Shown here piece by piece: positions 9,021 through 16,726 of a stretch of 64,000 bases of DNA. The notes below the pieces were generated by a model, which saw nothing but the letters and a program-made list of their open reading frames with translations, was not told the origin of the DNA and did not search any database. The DNA comes from Flavobacterium hydrocarbonoxydans (GTDB taxonomy: Bacteria; Bacteroidota; Bacteroidia; Flavobacteriales; Flavobacteriaceae), in assembly GCF_009789235.1 (NCBI RefSeq), contig NZ_WSTB01000001.1, forward strand, positions 310,001 to 374,000. Reading direction: 5' to 3'. Numbering within the stretch: the stretch's first letter is position 1; every line of letters begins with the position of its first letter. The translations under genes were made by a program, and so were the position numbers.

Positions 9021-10025
9021 TTATTTTTCTAAAATTGACGCCCATTGTATCTCTGTTCCCTTTGATTCTGCTCCAAATGCTTGTGATTGGCTTTCAGTCG
9101 AGAATGCCGCAATGTTACCATGCATCGGACTTTTTATTGTGCCGCCTGAAATAAAAAAAGCTTTTTCTGCCTGAATTAGTTCATTTTCCTTTGTATAATC
9201 ATGTACATAATAACTCTTAACCTTCATATCTGAATGTTCTTTACAATAGTTGACCATACAGGCAATATCATCAAACTTATATGCCCGGCCTTTTTGGGTA
9301 ATAATTTCTGAGCCATATTTACCGTCACTTATTCCCATTTTACAATAATCACAATTGTCTGTATTTATTTTGATGGAAATTGGTCTATCTCCTGAACATG
9401 AAAAAAGAAAAGAAGCAATAATTAAAACGCTAAAAAATTTATTAAATCCTAAAGCTGATTTCCTCTCTTTAATTATAGCCAGAAAAAGCAAGACACCAAC
9501 TGTAATGAGCATCCATCCACCTATATCAGGTATAGAATAAGCGCCAAAATTCAGCAACTGTTTATAGCCCAGTAATGGAGGCTGGTATGCCATACCTGGA
9601 ACCCGTATGGCAGCATTCGGGTCTAAATTATGGCCATAGTCGTAATTCCACCGGTAAAAATCAATAGCAGCTAAAACTCCGAAAAGCACAAAAGAACAAA
9701 ACAATATATACAAGGAATTTCGCTTAGCATAAAAAGAGCAGCTTAAAGCAATGATGCCAAACAATCCTAAAATGTAAGGCAGGATTTTAAACTCGATAAA
9801 ATCTTCGGTATGAAGTGTTTTCATACCTATATAATGATTCAATCCGTTGATAATATCTACATCTCCTGCAATTTTTGTGGCATGAAGTTTTAAAACCAAA
9901 CCTTCAGGATATTGTGGAGCTGTCAGTTCAATTTTCCACATGGGAACAAAAATGGACCCTATTAACAGAAAGCCACACACAAAAAGTACTGCTCTTGAAA
10001 AAATTGAAAGTATTTTATTTTTCAT
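9021..10025 (-). CDS. nosL: Membrane domain fused to NosL copper chaperone
   Basis: 334 aa. Residues 1-185 form a membrane module of about five helices; residues 195-334 are a NosL domain carrying Cys225-x2-Cys228-x-Met230 (CDYCKM), the Cu(I)-binding motif. NosL is normally a free lipoprotein; here a lipobox-like LFSC ends at residue 210, inside the protein, as if a lipoprotein gene had joined a membrane gene. It is expected to deliver copper to NosZ. It sits between nosZ (56 bp) and nosD (36 bp). Confidence 0.85.
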   Translation of the reverse strand: MKNKILSIFSRAVLFVCGFLLIGSIFVPMWKIELTAPQYPEGLVLKLHATKIAGDVDIINGLNHYIGMKTLHTEDFIEFKILPYILGLFGIIALSCSFYAKRNSLYILFCSFVLFGVLAAIDFYRWNYDYGHNLDPNAAIRVPGMAYQPPLLGYKQLLNFGAYSIPDIGGWMLITVGVLLFLAIIKERKSALGFNKFFSVLIIASFLFSCSGDRPISIKINTDNCDYCKMGISDGKYGSEIITQKGRAYKFDDIACMVNYCKEHSDMKVKSYYVHDYTKENELIQAEKAFFISGGTIKSPMHGNIAAFSTESQSQAFGAESKGTEIQWASILEK

Positions 10026-10081
10026 GATGATTCAAATAAAAAGGGAACAAAGAAAACTTTGTCCCCTTCACTGGTTATTAG

Positions 10082-12055
10082 TTATTCCTTTGGTAAATTC
10101 GTACCCAAACTATACGTAATTGGCACATTACTTCCTGCAGGTGAAACTCTAACATAACCCTGCATTTCCTGATGAAGTGCACTGCAGAAATCCGTGCAAT
10201 AAAATGGAAAAATTCCTTTTTTCTGAGGAACCCATTTTAGTGTAATCGTTTCTCCGGGCATGATCAGCAACTCAGCGGTATTTGCTCCTTTAATAGCAAA
10301 TCCGTGAGGAACGTCCCAATCCTGTTCCAAATTGGTAACGTGGAAATAAACTTCATCCCCTACTCGTATACCTTCAATATTATCCGGAGCAAAATGCGAA
10401 CGGATACAAGTCATATAAACATGTACTTTTTTCCCCTCTCGGACCACTTTGGTTTCTTTTTCACCTCTGGCAACGTAAGGATGCAGATTATCTGCCATTT
10501 TGTAATATTTCAATTGACCGTTATTGCGTATTTTATCAGCTGGAATACCTTGCGCATAATGAGGTTCTCCAATGGTTGGATAATCCAATAAAAGCTTCAT
10601 TTTATCCCCGCTAATGTCAAATAATTGTGCACTTTGCGCTAATTCCGGGCCAGTTGGTAAAAAGCGGTCTTTAGTGATTTTATTATAAACCACCAGATAT
10701 TTTCCAAATGGTTTCTCTGTATTGCCTCCCGGAATCATTAAATGCCCTGGAGAATAATAGGTGGCTTTTCTATCTAAAACTTTTAAATCTTTGATGCTCC
10801 ATTTTACTACTTCAGAAGAAACAAACATTGTAGTATAGGCATTCCCTTTTCCGTCAAATTCGGTATGTAGCGGTCCTAAACCCGGTTTTTGAACTTCGCC
10901 ATGAAGAGCGGCCTCATACTTAACCACAGGAATTCCTGCATAATTACCATCAAATTGTTTTTTGGCAATAGCATTTTTCAGTTTCGTAAAACTAAATACA
11001 GGAATAAGGGCTGCTAGTTTTCCACTTCCAACAATATATTCACCAGTTGGATCAATATCACACCCGTGTGGAGATTTAGGACAGGGAATCATATAACAGA
11101 TATCTTTCAGTTCAGCAGCATCCAGAATCAATACTTCTTTCTTGATTTCAGATTTAGCCGTTTGGGTTTTCTCATCCCAGGTATTATGAACATAATTTGC
11201 CGGTACACGTTTTCCTTTTCCAGCTTTAATATACTCTTCAGCTTTTTTCCAATTGACGGCCATGATAAAATCCTTATCATTTTTAGAAGCGTTTACCTCA
11301 AGCAGGGTATTGGCCTGCTCAGTGTTGTAACAGGAGAAAAAGAACCAACCGTGAGATTCTTTTTTCCCCGGATGACTAAGATCAAAATTAACACCCGGAG
11401 TTACGATCTGAAAAGCAAGATCCAACTCTCCTTCTTTACCCACTTTTACAAAACTAAGGTGTCCTTTAAAGTTTTTCTTATATGTATTAATGGGTACATC
11501 TCCATCGTCATTATCTGCAGGAACGCTAAAACGGCTTGCCCCCACAATATACTCTGTGTTTTGCGTGATAAAAGGAGAAGAATGGTTTCCTCCACAATTT
11601 GGAAGCTCGATTATCTCAGCTGTTTTAAAAGTTTTCAGGTCAATACGTGCAATCCTTGGCGTATTATTGGCATTGGCAAAAAGCCAGCGCCCGTCAACTT
11701 CTCCATTGGTTTGAGATAAATCTAAATGATGCTGATCATCCCACGGGACATAACCATGCGAAGTATTCAACATGGCTTTAGTTTCTTCACTGTAACCATA
11801 GCCACTTTGTGGATCTTCGGAGAACACCGGCATAACCCTTAACAGTCTACCGCTAGGAAGTCCATAAACACTTACCTGACCGCTGAAACCACCAGATACA
11901 AAATTGTAGAACTCATCATACTTACCTGGAGCAACGTAAACTTTTTGCGCAGCATCTCCATCGACAGTATCGCTGGAATCCTTGGGCTTGCAGGAAACAA
12001 AGAAGGCACAGCCAAACGCAATGGCAAAAATTGATTTTAATAATTTATTTTTCAT
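10082..12055 (-). CDS. nosZ: Nitrous-oxide reductase, clade II
   Basis: 657 aa. It reduces N2O to N2 in the periplasm. The N-terminus is a Sec lipoprotein signal ending in VSC rather than a Tat signal, the mark of clade II NosZ. A seven-bladed propeller holding the His-liganded CuZ site fills most of the protein; the C-terminal cupredoxin domain has the CuA motif Cys620-x3-Cys624-x3-His628-x2-Met631 (CTDFCSALHQEM). Genes for cytochrome c, NosL, NosD, NosF and NosY flank it, a complete clade II operon. Confidence 0.97.
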   Translation of the reverse strand: MKNKLLKSIFAIAFGCAFFVSCKPKDSSDTVDGDAAQKVYVAPGKYDEFYNFVSGGFSGQVSVYGLPSGRLLRVMPVFSEDPQSGYGYSEETKAMLNTSHGYVPWDDQHHLDLSQTNGEVDGRWLFANANNTPRIARIDLKTFKTAEIIELPNCGGNHSSPFITQNTEYIVGASRFSVPADNDDGDVPINTYKKNFKGHLSFVKVGKEGELDLAFQIVTPGVNFDLSHPGKKESHGWFFFSCYNTEQANTLLEVNASKNDKDFIMAVNWKKAEEYIKAGKGKRVPANYVHNTWDEKTQTAKSEIKKEVLILDAAELKDICYMIPCPKSPHGCDIDPTGEYIVGSGKLAALIPVFSFTKLKNAIAKKQFDGNYAGIPVVKYEAALHGEVQKPGLGPLHTEFDGKGNAYTTMFVSSEVVKWSIKDLKVLDRKATYYSPGHLMIPGGNTEKPFGKYLVVYNKITKDRFLPTGPELAQSAQLFDISGDKMKLLLDYPTIGEPHYAQGIPADKIRNNGQLKYYKMADNLHPYVARGEKETKVVREGKKVHVYMTCIRSHFAPDNIEGIRVGDEVYFHVTNLEQDWDVPHGFAIKGANTAELLIMPGETITLKWVPQKKGIFPFYCTDFCSALHQEMQGYVRVSPAGSNVPITYSLGTNLPKE

Positions 12056-12092
12056 AAGATTCTCATTTAGAATTTTAATTTTTTTATTCTGG

Positions 12093-12569
12093 TTATTTCA
12101 CACCGTCGTTCTGGCGCATGTATTCGAGTACACTTCTGGCTTCGTCATCGGTCAGACCTTGATTAGGCATACGAATCATACAGAGTTCTAATTGAGACTG
12201 CAATTCGGGATCTTTGTCAATCATAGGATCAGGATTGGTAATAAAATTCATAATCCATTGAGGAGTTCTGCGTCCTGTAACGCCTTTCCATCCAGGCCCT
12301 ACCAATTTTTCATCTGTAGTTTTGTGACAGGATGTACATTTTACTTCGGCTACTTTTAATCCTTTTTCAGCCATTGGCTTATCCAAGGAAGCGCCTAATT
12401 CAACTGTAGAAAATTTTCCAAGGCCTCTTTTAGGATCGTATGATTCGGCTTCGGCTGTATTTTCTGTAGCTGTAGGAGTTGAAAAATCCTGATCAGTATT
12501 CGATTTTTCTTTCCCACACGATACGAGCAAGAAAGAACCAAACATCGCTAATAAAAATAATCTGTTCAT
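12093..12569 (-). CDS. Lipoprotein cytochrome c (electron donor to NosZ)
   Basis: 158 aa. Lipoprotein signal with lipobox Cys18 (LLVSC), a short acidic linker, then one class I cytochrome domain with the heme motif Cys78-x2-Cys81-His82 (CTSCH) and a C-terminal ligand-Met region (MIRMPNQGL). It is the first gene of the nos operon, 37 bp before nosZ, and probably passes electrons to CuA. An Fnr-type box lies upstream at 12632. Confidence 0.9.
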   Translation of the reverse strand: MNRLFLLAMFGSFLLVSCGKEKSNTDQDFSTPTATENTAEAESYDPKRGLGKFSTVELGASLDKPMAEKGLKVAEVKCTSCHKTTDEKLVGPGWKGVTGRRTPQWIMNFITNPDPMIDKDPELQSQLELCMIRMPNQGLTDDEARSVLEYMRQNDGVK

Positions 12570-12631
12570 TACTAAGGTTTTTAATTTGTTAAACTTTGGA
12601 TCAAAATTCCAAAACTTGTATTACATAAAGT

Positions 12632-12645
12632 ATGACCATAATCAT
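12632..12645. promoter_or_regulatory. Fnr-type box between the nos operon and the divergent copper/NO operon
   Basis: ATGAC-CATA-ATCAT, a one-mismatch version of the ATGAT-N4-ATCAT dyad found elsewhere in this island. It lies 63 bp upstream of the cytochrome c start and about 50 bp from the divergent gene at 12695, so it could serve either or both. Confidence 0.55.
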
Positions 12646-12694
12646 AACATGAAAAAAAAGATCATGATACCTTCGTACTTTCAAAATACAGGTA

Positions 12695-13066
12695 ATGAAA
12701 TTTTGTATTTACATATTCCTTTTTGCAGTATTGTTCAGACCGGTATTTCCAATCTTGGATTACGCACTGAATTACAATTATATTTCTGCAGAATTATGCG
12801 AAAACAGGAACACTCCTAAATTAGAGTGTAATGGCAAATGCCATTTGAAGAAAGAGTTGGCAAAAGCCTTAAAAAATGAAACACCTTCCTCGAACGAGAA
12901 AAAAGGTGAAATCACGGAAACTATTTTGCTATACTTTGAAAACATTCCCGTTTTTAATTTTCAAAATAACCAAAAAGTCATCTTAGAAATAAACTCAGGA
13001 TATAAAAATCTTTACGTTTATCTGAACACTTATTTTGTATTCCATCCCCCCATTTTCAAGTATTAA
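12695..13066 (+). CDS. Small exported Cys-rich protein
   Basis: 123 aa with an N-terminal hydrophobic segment and a compact Cys cluster (ELCENR...LECNGKCHLKKEL). I recall proteins with this core beside copper TonB receptors in Bacteroidota, but know no assigned function. Cysteines of the C-x3-C type beside a copper receptor, an azurin and nosZ suggest copper binding; that is inference. It is the first gene of the plus-strand copper/NO operon. Confidence 0.6.
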   Translation: MKFCIYIFLFAVLFRPVFPILDYALNYNYISAELCENRNTPKLECNGKCHLKKELAKALKNETPSSNEKKGEITETILLYFENIPVFNFQNNQKVILEINSGYKNLYVYLNTYFVFHPPIFKY

Positions 13067-13146
13067 TTTTTCGATTATCTAATTACTTCTCCTTCGAATT
13101 TACATTCGACAGAAGCCTTATATTCATAATTTAAATTAAAATTCAA

Positions 13147-13998
13147 ATGAAAATTTTAAAACACGTAGCCATTTTAGTTCTGTCCATTTCTCTGTTCTCA
13201 TGCTCCTCAGATGATAATTCCTCCACTCAGATTCCAATTGATGAAACCGCTGGCCTTCAAAAAATTCAGGAAATATCAAATGAAACTCATACTTTCGAAC
13301 TCTATTCCCAAAGCGGCTCTTTAATTCAGGGTTACAATCATATTACATTTAGCATTAAAGACAAAAAAACGAATGCCTATATTAAAGATGCCAAAATAAG
13401 CTGGTTGCCAATTATGCATATGGCTATGATGGAGCATTCATGTCCAAAATCTGCTGTGACCAAAACCTCAGACAAACAAACTCTGTACGAAGGCGATATC
13501 ATCTTTCAAATGGCTGAAAATGATACTGAATATTGGGATCTGACTCTTACTTATACTGTTAATACTATTTCGTATACTGTTACTGATATTATCAAAGTTC
13601 AGGCTTCGGCAAAACGAACTGTTAGCTCCTTTAACGGATCTGATGGCGTTCGTTACCTCATTGCCTCCATCGCACCTCAAAACCCAAAAGTAGCCACGAA
13701 CGATATTAGCGTTGGGGTTTATAAAATGCAGGATATGATGACGTTTCCTGTCGTGAATAATCTCAAAATAAAAATGGATCCAAGAATGCCCAGCATGGGT
13801 AATCACGGTTCGCCTAATAATACCGATTTAACACAATCTACAACCGATGGCTTTTACAACGGAAAACTTTCTTTGACTATGACTGGCTATTGGAAAATTA
13901 ATCTTCAACTTTTAAATGCTTCGAATGATGTACTTAAAGGAGAGCCTGTAACGACAGAAAATCCTGCAAGCAGTCTTTTCTTAGAAATCGAATTCTAA
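13147..13998 (+). CDS. Lipoprotein with two FixH/YtkA-like beta domains
   Basis: 283 aa. Lipoprotein signal (LFSCSSDD) then two beta-rich domains (about 45-150 and 160-283). The segment MHMAMMEHSCPKS is a Met/His/Cys cluster of the sort that binds Cu(I). It precedes the copper TonB receptor and is followed by a hairpin at 14014. Probably a periplasmic or outer-membrane copper-binding partner of the receptor; no exact family assigned. Confidence 0.6.
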   Translation: MKILKHVAILVLSISLFSCSSDDNSSTQIPIDETAGLQKIQEISNETHTFELYSQSGSLIQGYNHITFSIKDKKTNAYIKDAKISWLPIMHMAMMEHSCPKSAVTKTSDKQTLYEGDIIFQMAENDTEYWDLTLTYTVNTISYTVTDIIKVQASAKRTVSSFNGSDGVRYLIASIAPQNPKVATNDISVGVYKMQDMMTFPVVNNLKIKMDPRMPSMGNHGSPNNTDLTQSTTDGFYNGKLSLTMTGYWKINLQLLNASNDVLKGEPVTTENPASSLFLEIEF

Positions 13999-14013
13999 AT
14001 ATTGAATACTAAC

Positions 14014-14046
14014 AAGAAAGAGATAGTGAGCATTTATCTCTTTCTT
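14014..14046 (+). terminator. Long hairpin between lipoprotein and receptor genes
   Basis: Perfect 12-bp stem (AAGAAAGAGATA / TATCTCTTTCTT) with a nine-base loop but no T-run after it. It could be a partial terminator or an mRNA-processing element that lowers or sets expression of the receptor. Confidence 0.6.
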
Positions 14047-14060
14047 ATAATTACTTTATA

Positions 14061-16055
14061 ATGAAAAATATAACAGCGATCCTTTTAGTTATCTTTTCGA
14101 CAGTGTGCTGGGCACAGGAAAAAAAGAATGATACTCTTGCAGCTGTAAATCTCAATGAAATTATAGTTATAGGAAAAAAAACACCTTTGAATCTTAAACA
14201 GCCCAAATCGTTAACCTCTGTAGAAGATTATCTAATGGGTTCTTCAAAAATGAATATGATTAAAAGAGGTGCATATGCATGGGAACCTACGATTAACAAT
14301 ATGTCGACCGAGCGTACTGTAATTACCATTGATGGTATGCGGATTTTTGGTGCCTGTACCGATAAAATGGATCCTGTGACTTCTTATGTCGAGATTTCAA
14401 ATTTATCTGAGGCAACAGTTGCCTCAGGTCAGCAGGCCAGCTGTCATGGCGCTACGATTGGAGGTTCGATAGATCTAAAACGAAATCAATATAAACACAG
14501 AAAAAACGGCTGGAATGGCAGTTTATCTTCTGGTTATGAAAGCAATAACCAGCAAAAGATTATTGGTGCCGCTTTAGGTTATACTGACAGTACCTTTTTT
14601 GCGCATGTTGATTTTATGCATCGTGATGCCGAAAACTACAAAGCGGGAAACGAAAAAGAAATTAATTTTTCTCAATTTACCAAGTACAATATTTCGGCAA
14701 ATGCTGGCTATTTTATCGATAAGAAGAATGTACTCGAAACTTCGATTATTTATGATAAAGCTGTGAATGTTGGCTATCCGGCGCTTCCAATGGATGTTTT
14801 ATTGGCAGAAGCTAAAATCATTTCATTGAGTTACAAGTACATTCCAGATTCTGCTGTTATTTCTGGTTGGGAAACAAAAGGATATTTTAATACCATTACC
14901 CATAAAATGGATGATACTAAAAGACCAGCAATTCCTATTCATATGGATATGCCGGGCTGGTCTGACACCTATGGTTTTTATTCTAAAATAAAAGGAAAAC
15001 ACGAAAATCATGAATTTCTAGCCGATTTGAATTCTTTTTATAATAAGGCTGTAGCCGAGATGACAATGTATCCTGTTGATCCAACTGAAAATCTGATGTT
15101 TATGTACACCTGGCCTGATGTTCGAACGCTATATAACGGATTATCATTAGAAGATATTATTACAATCTCACCCGAAACCATTCTTAGAATCAGCATTAAT
15201 CTAGGTTTTCATTCTAATACAGTAGCCAATGATTTTGGACTACAAAGCCTTCGTATTTTTTATCCTGAAATGGATGCCACAAAAAACCGATCCTTAAAAA
15301 GCCTCTCCGGAAATTATACCAAAAATACTGGTAAGTTTGAATTTGGATTTGGTTTGGCTTATGCCGAAAGAGCACCTTCTGTTTCTGAAGGCTATGGCTT
15401 TTATCTGTATAACAGCAATGATTTTTACGATTATATAGGAAATCCAAATTTAAAAAATGAAAAAGCAGTAGAAGGAAACTTTTTTTTTGGTTATAAAAAT
15501 GGCAGGCTAACGTCTAAAATTACGGCTTCGTATTTCTATATCTCAGATTATATCATCGGAAAAATTGACCCAGGCACGCTGCCTATGACGATTGGAGCAT
15601 CGGGTATAAAAATCTACGACGATATTAATTATGCTATAATTTTTAATACTGATTTTAATCTTGAATACTCCTTTTTGCAAAACTGGAATTTAAAGACACA
15701 GATCGCCTACAGTCTGGGCAAAGATGATCAGGAAAATAACCTTCCTTTTATAAGTCCGCTCCGATATAATGCCGGAATAGAGTTTAAAAAAGAAAAAATC
15801 ACTGCGGGAATATTTGCCTCTGGAAATCTAGCACAAAATAACTTCGCAAAAGTATACGGACAAACCAAAACACCCGATTACCTGATATTTAATATCAATG
15901 CAGGTTATAGCTTTGATTGTAATCAAAACAAAATAAAAGCGCAGGCAGGTATTGAAAATATTTTTGATAAATATTACGCTACTTTTTCAGACTGGAACAA
16001 AATACCACGAATGGGACGCAATGGTTTTATAAATTTTACTTATAGTTTTCACTAA
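14061..16055 (+). CDS. TonB-dependent copper receptor (OprC/NosA-like)
   Basis: 664 aa with signal peptide (residues 1-18), plug domain and 22-strand barrel ending in aromatic Phe-x-Tyr-Ser-Phe. The plug carries Cys99-x3-Met103 (CTDKM) in the stretch after TIDGMRIFGA, the same C-x3-M copper site described in OprC and NosA. These receptors import copper across the outer membrane and are needed for NosZ loading. The genomic position among nosZ, azurin and norB supports this. Confidence 0.88.
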   Translation: MKNITAILLVIFSTVCWAQEKKNDTLAAVNLNEIIVIGKKTPLNLKQPKSLTSVEDYLMGSSKMNMIKRGAYAWEPTINNMSTERTVITIDGMRIFGACTDKMDPVTSYVEISNLSEATVASGQQASCHGATIGGSIDLKRNQYKHRKNGWNGSLSSGYESNNQQKIIGAALGYTDSTFFAHVDFMHRDAENYKAGNEKEINFSQFTKYNISANAGYFIDKKNVLETSIIYDKAVNVGYPALPMDVLLAEAKIISLSYKYIPDSAVISGWETKGYFNTITHKMDDTKRPAIPIHMDMPGWSDTYGFYSKIKGKHENHEFLADLNSFYNKAVAEMTMYPVDPTENLMFMYTWPDVRTLYNGLSLEDIITISPETILRISINLGFHSNTVANDFGLQSLRIFYPEMDATKNRSLKSLSGNYTKNTGKFEFGFGLAYAERAPSVSEGYGFYLYNSNDFYDYIGNPNLKNEKAVEGNFFFGYKNGRLTSKITASYFYISDYIIGKIDPGTLPMTIGASGIKIYDDINYAIIFNTDFNLEYSFLQNWNLKTQIAYSLGKDDQENNLPFISPLRYNAGIEFKKEKITAGIFASGNLAQNNFAKVYGQTKTPDYLIFNINAGYSFDCNQNKIKAQAGIENIFDKYYATFSDWNKIPRMGRNGFINFTYSFH

Positions 16056-16080
16056 GATTTGAAACAAAAATAAATCGCCT

Positions 16081-16098
16081 TTATGATTAGAATCATAA
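16081..16098. promoter_or_regulatory. Perfect Fnr-type palindrome upstream of azurin-norB
   Basis: TTATGAT-TAGA-ATCATAA, a perfect 18-bp dyad. A TACTTTTA -7 element follows at 16119-16126, giving a start near 16132 and placing the dyad centre at about -42, ideal for class II Fnr activation of the azurin and NO reductase genes. Confidence 0.8.
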
Positions 16099-16164
16099 AC
16101 CAAAAAAAACGATAGCCATACTTTTACAGTAATAAAATTTAATAACATTTAAATACCAAAAACA

Positions 16165-16689
16165 ATGAAAAAGTCTTTCAAGATTACCCTCGTAGCAGCC
16201 TTTGCAATTTTCAGTTTATTCTCATGCGGAAAAAAAGATTCAAAAGACATAGAACCAGTTGCAACACCCACAACTGAGGAACCTTACGAAGAAAGTCCGA
16301 TCGAAACCCCAGTCGCTACAAATGATCTTCAGATTGAGAGCAATGATCAAATGCAATATTCTGTAACTGAATTAAGAGCTCCCGCAGGAAAAATTACTCT
16401 TACACTAAAACATGTCGGCAAGATGGAAAAAATCGCAATGGGACATAATTTAGTTATTTTAAAACCTGGAACTGATATTTCTGATTTTACACTTAAAGCT
16501 GTAGATGCAAAAGATACAGATTACATACCTGCATCTGAAAAAGCAAAAGTAATTGCCCATACAAAAATAATTGGCGGCGGCGAAAGCGATGTTATCGAGT
16601 TTACAATAGACGAACCAGGAACTTACGATTTTATCTGCTCATTCCCTGGACATGTATCGATGATGAAAGGAAAATTAATTGTAGAATAA
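16165..16689 (+). CDS. Azurin-family cupredoxin lipoprotein
   Basis: 174 aa. Lipoprotein signal with lipobox Cys21, acidic linker to about residue 60, then an azurin domain with the type I copper ligands His94 (MGHNLV), Cys158, His163 and Met167 (CSFPGHVSMMKG). Azurins carry single electrons in the periplasm. It is 37 bp upstream of norB and shares its Fnr-type promoter. It may shuttle electrons to NosZ or to other periplasmic reductases; qNOR itself uses quinol. Confidence 0.92.
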   Translation: MKKSFKITLVAAFAIFSLFSCGKKDSKDIEPVATPTTEEPYEESPIETPVATNDLQIESNDQMQYSVTELRAPAGKITLTLKHVGKMEKIAMGHNLVILKPGTDISDFTLKAVDAKDTDYIPASEKAKVIAHTKIIGGGESDVIEFTIDEPGTYDFICSFPGHVSMMKGKLIVE

Positions 16690-16726
16690 AGCATTTTTTT
16701 TAATATAAAAAGCTAAAATTATTATA

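Noticed and set aside
11066..11719. Long open frame opposite nosZ
   Set aside because: It is antisense to a clear nosZ and its translation has no protein-like motif.
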